From assembly GCA_023150495.1 (NCBI GenBank), contig JAKLKT010000249.1, forward strand, positions 1-6,150: a DNA stretch of 6,150 nt. Direction: 5' to 3'. The DNA comes from Planctomycetota bacterium. GTDB taxonomy: Bacteria > Planctomycetota > PLA2. This document shows, piece after piece, positions 1 through 6,150 of this stretch. The notes beneath the pieces are model-generated. The model had not been told where the DNA came from and ran no database searches. It saw nothing but the letters and a program-made list of their open reading frames with translations. The stretch's first letter is position 1, and the number at the start of each line of letters is the position of its first letter. The translations under genes and the position numbers were made by a program.

Positions 1-406
1 GCTCGTCGAGCGCCGCGGCGAACGCCCGGCGCGCGCAGGCGGCGAGGCGCGACGCGGGGGCCGGGGCGCCCCGGAGGAGCACGGTGCAGGCGGTATCGAC
101 CACGTAGCCGCCCCGCTCGATCGTCACGTCGACCTTCAGCACGTCGCCCGGCCGGAGCACGGCCGCGCCCGGGCCGCCGTGCACGATCTCGTCGTTCCGC
201 GAGAGGCAGACGTGGCCCGGGAAGCCGTACTGCCGCCGCGGCGCGCTCTCCGCACCGGTGCCGCGAAGCATGCCCGCGGCGAGCGCATCGAGGTCCCCGG
301 TCGTCAGGCCGGGCCGTGCCGCACGCGCGAGCCGTCCGAGGAGGCGCGCGGCGAGCTTCCCGAGATCGACGAGCTCCCGCAGGTCGGCGCGCGACTGGAC
401 GGTCAT
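1..406 (-). CDS. map: Type I methionine aminopeptidase, N-terminal part (cut by window edge)
   Basis: This cytosolic metalloprotease removes the initiator Met from nascent proteins. The first 135 codons are present and the rest lies beyond the left edge. Family features visible: an N-terminal helix region like 'RLLGRLARAARPG' (residues 21-33) followed by TTGDLD (35-40); the substrate-pocket stretch FPGHVCLSRNDEIVHGGP (62-79) with the conserved His76; and LKVDVTIERGGYVVDTACTV (90-109) with metal ligands Asp93 and Asp104, eleven residues apart as in the E. coli enzyme. The remaining expected ligands (one His, two Glu) would be off-window. The ATG at 406 is chosen because it matches the usual N-terminus and has GGAGGG at 422-417, ten bases upstream. 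The frame stays open back to the preceding gene's stop, with a GTG at about 457, but that extension resembles nothing in the family. It lies 105 bp downstream of the truncated transaldolase, with a hairpin between them. Identification is secure; the absence of a C-terminal half here is only the edge. Confidence 0.93.
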   Translation of the reverse strand, partial: MTVQSRADLRELVDLGKLAARLLGRLARAARPGLTTGDLDALAAGMLRGTGAESAPRRQYGFPGHVCLSRNDEIVHGGPGAAVLRPGDVLKVDVTIERGGYVVDTACTVLLRGAPAPASRLAACARRAFAAALDE

Positions 407-416
407 CCGTGTCGTT

Positions 417-422
417 CCCTCC
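417..422 (-). promoter_or_regulatory. Ribosome binding site of map
   Basis: The minus strand reads GGAGGG ten bases before the ATG at 406. It decides the start against an in-frame GTG further upstream, which has no comparable site. Confidence 0.6.
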
Positions 423-468
423 GTGAGCGCCTCGATCCAGGCCCGCTCGCACGGGTGCACCGCAATGA

Positions 469-509
469 GGCCGCTCCGCAGCGCGCGAGGCGCGTCTGCT
501 GCGGCGGCC
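469..509 (-). terminator. GC-rich hairpin between the transaldolase remnant and map
   Basis: Two nested stems are seen. GGCCGC (469-474) pairs with GCGGCC (504-509), and CGCAGC (477-482) pairs with GCTGCG (498-503), giving 12 bp with a 2-nt bulge at 475-476 and a 15-nt loop. On the minus strand it starts two bases after the transaldolase stop codon. No U-tract follows in either direction, so it is not a classical intrinsic terminator. It could be a U-less terminator, an RNA 3'-end stabiliser or chance structure in GC-rich DNA. Confidence 0.4.
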
Positions 510-511
510 CG

Positions 512-988
512 CTACCTCCCCTTGGACTTCTCGTGGTCGGCGAGGAACTGCGCGAGCCCCGAGTCGGTCAGCGGGTGCTTCAGGAGCTGGCCGAGGACCT
601 TCGGCGGGATCGTGCACACGTCGGCGCCGATCTTCGCGGCGGCGCGGACGTGGTTCGGCGAGCGCACGGACGCGACGAGGATCTCCGTCCCGAACCCGTA
701 GTTGTCGAAGATCTCGCGGATGTCCGTGATGATGTCCATCCCGGTCTCGCCGAGGTCGTCGAGCCGCCCGATGAAGGGGCTCACGAAGGTCGCGCCCGCC
801 TTCGCGGCGAGCAGCGCCTGCACCGGCGCGAAGCAGAGCGTGACGTTCGTCTTCACGTTCTGGCGCGTGAGATCGCGGCAGGCCGCGAGGCCGTCGCCCG
901 TGAGCGGGAGCTTCACGGTAACGTTCCGGTGGATCGCCGCGAGCGCGAGCCCTTCCTCGACCATCCCCTTGCGCTCGGTCGAGATCAC
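512..988 (-). pseudogene. fsa: Fructose-6-phosphate aldolase / transaldolase-like (TalC/MipB family), 5'-truncated
   Basis: Family members are cytosolic TIM-barrel Schiff-base aldolases of about 215-220 residues. Here homology starts abruptly at the Glu of 'EVIS' (codon 991-989), which corresponds to about residue 55, and runs intact to the stop at 512. Counting from the GTG at 988 (158 codons), one sees VKLPLT (25-30) with the Schiff-base Lys26, TNVTL (47-51), AAKAGATFVSPFIGRLDD (61-78), DNYGFGTEILVASVR (95-109), and the typical C-terminus with IPPK and KHPLTDSGLAQFLAD. Missing are barrel strands 1 and 2 with the catalytic Asp (FLDTAN) and the TTNPS loop; they are in no frame upstream, where the MBL gene lies. 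Possible starts are GTG 988 or ATG 964, neither with a well-spaced ribosome binding site. GTG 988 would also lose the Glu that aligns with a catalytic Glu of transaldolases. A broken gene is most likely. A deletion error in the assembly, or a short protein of altered function, is possible. The family assignment is firm; the functional state is inferred. Confidence 0.85.
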
Positions 989-1011
989 CTCCCATGCCGG
1001 GATTATCGCCT

Positions 1012-1039
1012 CCGGCGGCGACGGGTGAAAGCCGGCGGC
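1012..1039. repeat. 8-bp direct repeat at the MBL/transaldolase junction
   Basis: CCGGCGGC occurs at 1012-1019 and again at 1032-1039 on the plus strand, separated by 12 bases. The right copy touches the last base of the MBL stop codon, and the left copy lies about 20 bp before transaldolase homology begins. Such a repeat could mark a deletion or insertion join, but 8-mers of this composition are common in GC-rich DNA. Confidence 0.45.
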
Positions 1040-2019
1040 TACGCGCCCTTCAGCTCCCTCTCCCACGCCTCGAAGGCGAACCGCGCGACATCCGGCCGGA
1101 AGAGCGCCCACGCGCCGAGCGACTCGGGGATCACGTAGGACTTCCACGCCTCCTCCGCCGGCGTGCCGTTCCCGACCGCCTTCCGCGCGGCGGCGCCCAC
1201 GTCCTCGAGCAGCGCGGCGTAGGGCGCGAGCTGCGCCGTGTCCGCGAGCGGCCCGTGGCCGGGCACGTAGACCGCGTGGTCCTCCTTGCGGATCGCCGCG
1301 ACCGTCTCCGCGAGCCGGCTCGGGATCGCGTCGCCGTAGTAGGGGAAGAGCCCGTTGAAGAAGAGGTCGCCGGTGAAGATCGTCCGCGGCGCATCGACCT
1401 CGACGGTCAGGTCGCTCGGCGTGTGGCCGCCGCGCGGGACGAGCCGCGCCTTCCGGCCGCCGAGGTCGATCGTCACGGGCTTCGACGGATCGACGAGGAT
1501 CGTGTCCGGGAGGAGGAGCCTCGTCCCCGCCTTCGCGAGGTCGCCCTCTCCCGCGGGCGGGTCCTTGTGGAGCTTCTCGAGGAGCAGGCGCCGCGTCTCC
1601 TTCGTCGCGACGATCGCCGGGGCCTCGGCGCCGCGCGGGTACCCCGCGAGCCCGCCGCTGTGGTCCGGATGGAAGTGCGTGAGGACGACGTGCGTCGGCC
1701 GCCTGCCCGTGAGCTCGAGCGAGAGGTCCGAGAGCCACGCGGCGCCCTCGGGCGTGTTGAACCCCTCGATCGCGAGCACGCCCTCCTTTCCCGCGACGAG
1801 GCCGCCGTTGGAGACCGTGGTCGCGAGGAACTTCCCGTCGCGCATCGGCGTCGACACGACGGACCAGAGCCCGTCGCCGATCTTCTGCACGCGCGCGAAG
1901 TCCTTCGCGAGGACCAAGTCGGCGGCGGGCTCGCCGGCGACCAGGCGGCGGGCCGGGGGTCCGAAAGCGAGCGCGGCGGCAGCCCACGCGCCGCAGCCGA
2001 GGAAGGTGCGTCTGTCCAT
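1039..2019 (-). CDS. Tat-exported metallo-beta-lactamase-fold hydrolase
   Basis: A complete 326-residue protein. The N-terminus MDRRTFLGCGAWAAAALAFG shows a twin-arginine signal (RRTFL, residues 3-7), a hydrophobic Ala-rich stretch (11-20) and a polar end near residues 28-32, so it is probably folded in the cytoplasm and exported to the periplasm. The MBL fold carries all the expected metal ligands: THFHPDHSGG (114-123; His115, His117, Asp119, His120), GGHTPSD (197-203; His199), FTGDLF (215-220; Asp218) and PGHGP (253-257; His255). A dinuclear zinc hydrolase is therefore expected. The overall form resembles SoxH-like and quinoprotein-associated MBL proteins and some beta-lactamase relatives, but the substrate cannot be told; calling it a resistance enzyme is not justified. 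It begins 32 bp after the uvrC stop without a Shine-Dalgarno sequence at normal distance. A -10-like TATCGT six bases before the ATG suggests its own, perhaps leaderless, transcript. The start is fixed by the signal peptide. Confidence 0.9.
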   Translation of the reverse strand: MDRRTFLGCGAWAAAALAFGPPARRLVAGEPAADLVLAKDFARVQKIGDGLWSVVSTPMRDGKFLATTVSNGGLVAGKEGVLAIEGFNTPEGAAWLSDLSLELTGRRPTHVVLTHFHPDHSGGLAGYPRGAEAPAIVATKETRRLLLEKLHKDPPAGEGDLAKAGTRLLLPDTILVDPSKPVTIDLGGRKARLVPRGGHTPSDLTVEVDAPRTIFTGDLFFNGLFPYYGDAIPSRLAETVAAIRKEDHAVYVPGHGPLADTAQLAPYAALLEDVGAAARKAVGNGTPAEEAWKSYVIPESLGAWALFRPDVARFAFEAWERELKGA

Positions 2020-2023
2020 CCCG

Positions 2024-2034
2024 CCACGATACCG
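2024..2034 (-). promoter_or_regulatory. Possible promoter -10 element of the MBL gene
   Basis: The minus strand reads CGGTATCGTGG, with TATCGT (2031-2026) matching TATAAT at four of six positions and ending six bases before the ATG at 2019. A transcript would begin at or next to the start codon. Ten of eleven bases match a motif upstream of the zinc-ribbon gene (5902-5912). No clear -35 box is seen. Confidence 0.35.
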
Positions 2035-2037
2035 GAC

Positions 2038-2049
2038 GCTCCCCGGAGC
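2038..2049. repeat. Small dyad between uvrC and the MBL gene
   Basis: GCTCC (2038-2042) and GGAGC (2045-2049) are inverted around two bases, two bases after the uvrC stop codon. As RNA it could form only a 4-bp stem with a 4-nt loop and there is no U-tract, so it is a weak terminator at best. As DNA it could be an operator just upstream of the MBL -10-like element. Confidence 0.25.
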
Positions 2050-2051
2050 CC

Positions 2052-3862
2052 CTACCCTTCCTCTCCGCCGGCCCAGGCGAGGATCGCGGAGACGACGTTC
2101 TCGGGCATCCCGGCGGCGCGCAGCTCCTCCGCCCCCGCCTCGCGCACTCCCGACGCCGAGCCGAACGCGCGCAGGAGCGCCGTCCTCCGCTTCGGCCCGA
2201 GGCCCGGGATCTCGTCGAGCTCCGAGCGCACGGTGCGCTTCGCGCGGAGGCGCCGGTGGTACTCGATCGCGAAGCGGTGGGCCTCGTCGCGGATCCGCGC
2301 GAGGAGATAGGTCTCGGGGGCATCCGGGGGGAGCGCGAGGGGGGTGCGCCGTCCCGGGAGGTAGATGCGCTCGTACTTCCGCTCGCCGCGGAGCACGCGC
2401 GCCTTCGCGAGGCCGACGACCGCGACGCCCTCGGGGATCGCCCCGCGCGCGGCGTCGAGCTGGCCCGCCCCGCCGTCGATCACGACGAGGTCGGGCAGGT
2501 CGTCGTCCTTCCGGAACCTCCGCGCGAGCACCTCGCGCATCGAGGCGAAGTCGTCCTGCCCCGCGACCGTGCGGATCCGGAAGCGCCGGTACCCGTCCGG
2601 GTACGGGCGCGCCTGCTCGAACACGACGCGCGAGCCGACCGTCTCGGAGCCCTGGATCGTCGAGACGTCGTAGCACTCGATGCGCGCAGGAGGCCGGTCG
2701 AGCGAGAGGCGCTCCCTCAGCCGCTCGAGCAGCAGCGCCCGCTGCGTCTCGTCGCCCTCCGCCTCGCGCACGGCCTCCGCGGCGTTCCTCTCCGCGAGAT
2801 CGAGGAGATCGCGGAGCGCGCCGCGCTGCGGCACGTGGACGTGGACGGCTCCCCCCCGCCTCTCCTCGAGCTCCTTCGCGAGGGCCTCGCCGTCCTCGGG
2901 CTCGCACGGGAGCAGGACCTCCGGCGGCACGAGCCGGCCGGGGCGGTAGACCGCCGCGAGCACGCGCGCGACGACCGCGCCGTCCGGGAGGATGGTCCGG
3001 AACGAGAGGCTCCGCTTCGAGAGGAGACGGCCCTCGCGGACGTGCAGCACCGCGGCGGTCGCGACCTCGCCCTGCCGCGCGAGGCCGACGACGTCCCTGT
3101 CCTTCAGGTCGGGGGACGCGACGCGCTGCGCCTCGATCGTCTCCTCGAGCGCGTCGATCTGGTCCCGGAGCTTCGCGGCACGCTCGTACTCGAGCGCCTG
3201 CGCCGCCTCCGCCATCCGCGCGCGGAGGGTCTTCAGGAGGTCGCCCGAGCGGCCGCGCAGGAGGTCGACGAGGCCGTCGACCATCCTCCGGTACTCCTCC
3301 GGTTTCACGAGGCCGACGCACGGCGCGGAGCAGCGCTTCAGCTGGTGGTAGAGGCAGGGGCGGTCCCGCGTCTCGAGCACGCGGTCGCTGCAGAGGCGCA
3401 GCGGGAAGACCCCGCCGAGCGTGCGGATCGTCCGCCGCACGGCCTTCGCGCTGCTGAAGGGCCCGAAGTAGAGCGCACCGTCGCGCCGGAACTTCCGCAC
3501 CATGTGGAGGCGCGGCCACGCGTGCTTCGCGTCCACCCGGATGCAGAGGTAGGCCTTGTCGTCCCGGAGCCGGACGTTGTAGCGCGGGCGGTGGCGCTTG
3601 ATCAGCGTGTTCTCGAGGAGGAGCGCCTCCTTCTCGTTCGAGGTGACGATGAACTCGAGGTCGCTGATCCGCCTCGCGAGATGCGGCGTCGCGAGACGGC
3701 CGTCGCCCTCCGGCCGGAGGTAGGCGCGCACGCGGCCGCGCAGGTCGTTCGCCTTGCCGACGTAGACGACCTTTCCCTCCTCGTCGCGGAAGAGGTAGAC
3801 GCCCGGGGAGCGGGGCAGGCGCTCGATCTTCTCCCGGAGCGTCCCCGCCTTCGCCTCGCCCG

Positions 3863-3866
<4 letters not shown>
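2052..3866 (-). CDS. uvrC: UvrABC excinuclease subunit C
   Basis: UvrC makes both incisions around a DNA lesion after UvrB has been loaded. This protein has 604 residues, a normal length. In order: the GIY-YIG nuclease domain (about 18-100) with PGVYLF and VVYVGKANDLRGR and a catalytic Glu probably in NEKEALLLE (77-85); four cysteines (159, 171, 179, 183) whose spacing of 12, 8 and 4 equals that of the Fe-S-binding cysteines of E. coli UvrC; a UVR domain (about 214-247) that binds UvrB; the RNase H-like 5' nuclease domain with ECYDVSTIQG (Asp400), VVIDGGAGQL (Asp464) and RDEAHRFA (His530), the expected D-D-H set; and tandem helix-hairpin-helix DNA-binding motifs (about 550-600, LDEIPGLGPKRR). 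The usual His after 'DIS' in the RNase H motif is Thr here, a position that varies in the family. ATG 3866 overlaps the uvrB stop as ATGA, with a weak AGGA at 3874-3871, which indicates translational coupling. All catalytic residues are present. Confidence 0.98.
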
Positions 3867-5863
<1,997 letters not shown>

Positions 5864-5870
5864 GGGAGGC

Positions 5871-5876
5871 AGTGTA
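5871..5876 (-). promoter_or_regulatory. Possible -10 element of uvrB
   Basis: The minus strand reads TACACT, matching TATAAT at four of six positions, seven bases before the GTG start of uvrB. Transcription would start at about the first base of the coding sequence, consistent with the missing ribosome binding site. No good -35 hexamer is visible. Confidence 0.3.
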
Positions 5877-5884
5877 CGCCCCCC

Positions 5885-5897
5885 CGCCCGGAGGGCG
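5885..5897. promoter_or_regulatory. Inverted repeat in the uvrB / zinc-ribbon divergent gap
   Basis: CGCCC (5885-5889) and GGGCG (5893-5897) form a dyad around GGA. It sits between the putative -10 elements of the two divergent genes, where an operator could act on both. Its shortness and pure G/C stems make chance a real alternative. It does not resemble a known LexA box. Confidence 0.3.
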
Positions 5898-5901
5898 TCC
5901 G

Positions 5902-5912
5902 CGGTATCATGG
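5902..5912 (+). promoter_or_regulatory. Possible promoter -10 element of the zinc-ribbon gene
   Basis: CGGTATCATGG contains TATCAT (5905-5910), five of six bases of TATAAT. A start of transcription about seven bases later, near 5917, would leave an 18-base leader holding the GAGGAG ribosome site at 5921-5926. No clear -35 box is seen. Confidence 0.45.
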
Positions 5913-5920
5913 ACGGCCTA

Positions 5921-5926
5921 GAGGAG
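5921..5926 (+). promoter_or_regulatory. Ribosome binding site of the zinc-ribbon gene
   Basis: GAGGAG lies eight bases before the ATG at 5935 and decides that start. It contrasts with the divergent uvrB and with the MBL gene, which have no such site. Confidence 0.65.
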
Positions 5927-5934
5927 CCGCAACG

Positions 5935-6150
5935 ATGGCCGAGCAGATCTGCGTCTGTCCCCAGTGCGGGAAGAAGTACAAGCTGAAGGAGGGGTTCGAC
6001 GCGAAGAGCTTCTCCTGCAAGGCGTGCGGGGCGACCGTATGGGTCGGCGGCAAGCCGCCGGCTCCCGCGCCCACCTCCAAGCGGCCTTCCGCCGGTGGAG
6101 CGCCCTCGCCGCGGAAGGCGGGGCGCGCCGCCGCGGCCCCGGCCGCGTCC
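5935..6150 (+). CDS. Zinc-ribbon protein of unknown function, N-terminal part (cut by window edge)
   Basis: Seventy-two codons are present before the right edge, with no stop. Residues 1-40 form a small treble-clef or rubredoxin-like zinc ribbon: VCPQCGKKYKLKEG (7-20) and SFSCKACGATVWV (25-37), with Cys8/Cys11 and Cys28/Cys31 as the likely zinc ligands and an additional Cys6. The pattern resembles the MJ0042-type zinc fingers that open many bacterial multi-domain proteins. From residue 41 on, the chain is a disordered Pro/Ala/Ser/Lys/Arg linker, which suggests that another domain or a membrane segment follows outside the window. The ATG at 5935 has a good ribosome site, GAGGAG at 5921-5926, eight bases upstream, and a -10-like element further up. 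It is divergent from uvrB and shares its upstream region; nothing else links it to repair. The zinc ribbon is clear; the function is unknown. The plus-strand frame that starts upstream and overlaps it is a shadow. Confidence 0.8.
   Translation, partial: MAEQICVCPQCGKKYKLKEGFDAKSFSCKACGATVWVGGKPPAPAPTSKRPSAGGAPSPRKAGRAAAAPAAS

Noticed and set aside
407..511. Upstream extension of map to a GTG near 457
   Set aside because: The extra residues resemble no aminopeptidase N-terminus, and the ATG at 406 has the better ribosome site and matches family length.
994..1028. TTTCAC and GATAAT, 17 bases apart on the minus strand, as a promoter for the truncated transaldolase
   Set aside because: GATAAT (1004-999) matches TATAAT in five of six positions, but TTTCAC matches the -35 consensus in only two, and no start codon with a ribosome site follows.
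1990..2019. Lipobox in the MBL protein (FLGC, Cys9)
   Set aside because: The Cys lies before the hydrophobic segment and the preceding residues do not fit a lipobox, so a plain Tat signal is more likely.
512..2323. A 603-codon frame ending in the transaldolase domain
   Set aside because: The part before about 991 is low-complexity Arg/Ala-rich shadow of the MBL and uvrC genes. Only the last ~160 codons resemble a protein family.
1039..3519. An 826-codon frame placing a long N-terminal domain on the MBL protein
   Set aside because: The leading part is a uvrC shadow. A Tat signal peptide beginning at 2019 marks the true start.
5864..5934. LexA/SOS box controlling uvrB
   Set aside because: No CTGT-N8-ACAG or GAAC-N4-GTTC type palindrome is present in the gap; a lineage-specific site cannot be excluded.

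Overview
The window is a very GC-rich (by eye about 70%) piece of bacterial chromosome, strongly biased to G/C in third codon positions, so long open frames appear in all six frames. Most of those are shadows. The gene set is ordinary bacterial housekeeping plus an exported hydrolase. No tRNA, rRNA, CRISPR array, insertion sequence or phage gene is visible. A Tat-exported metallo-beta-lactamase-fold protein and a short zinc ribbon followed by an Ala/Pro linker fit high-GC, non-model lineages such as Acidobacteriota, Myxococcota or Planctomycetota, but the sequence alone does not settle the phylum.

Layout. Five genes run leftward on the minus strand. In transcription order they are uvrB (5863-3863), uvrC (3866-2052, sharing an ATGA overlap with uvrB), a Tat-signal MBL-fold hydrolase (2019-1039), a fructose-6-phosphate aldolase/transaldolase-like gene lacking its first ~55 codons (about 991-512), and the start of a type I methionine aminopeptidase gene (406 to the left edge). 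One gene diverges on the plus strand from 5935 to the right edge, a zinc-ribbon protein of unknown function. The 71-bp divergent gap 5864-5934 probably holds both promoters. No gene-free stretch exceeds 300 bases.

How the genes relate. UvrB and UvrC are successive actors of nucleotide excision repair and look translationally coupled. Their UVR domains, which are known to bind each other, are visibly homologous. UvrA is not in the window. The MBL protein is probably periplasmic and has no obvious link to repair; it may be transcribed from its own start. The truncated transaldolase and the aminopeptidase are metabolic and protein-maturation genes that seem to be neighbours only by position.

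I do not see a convincing undescribed system. The best item for follow-up is the missing 5' end of the transaldolase gene, which begins abruptly just after the MBL stop codon beside a short direct repeat. Next are the signs that uvrB and the MBL gene may be transcribed as leaderless mRNAs, with a near-identical -10-like motif upstream of both the MBL and zinc-ribbon genes.
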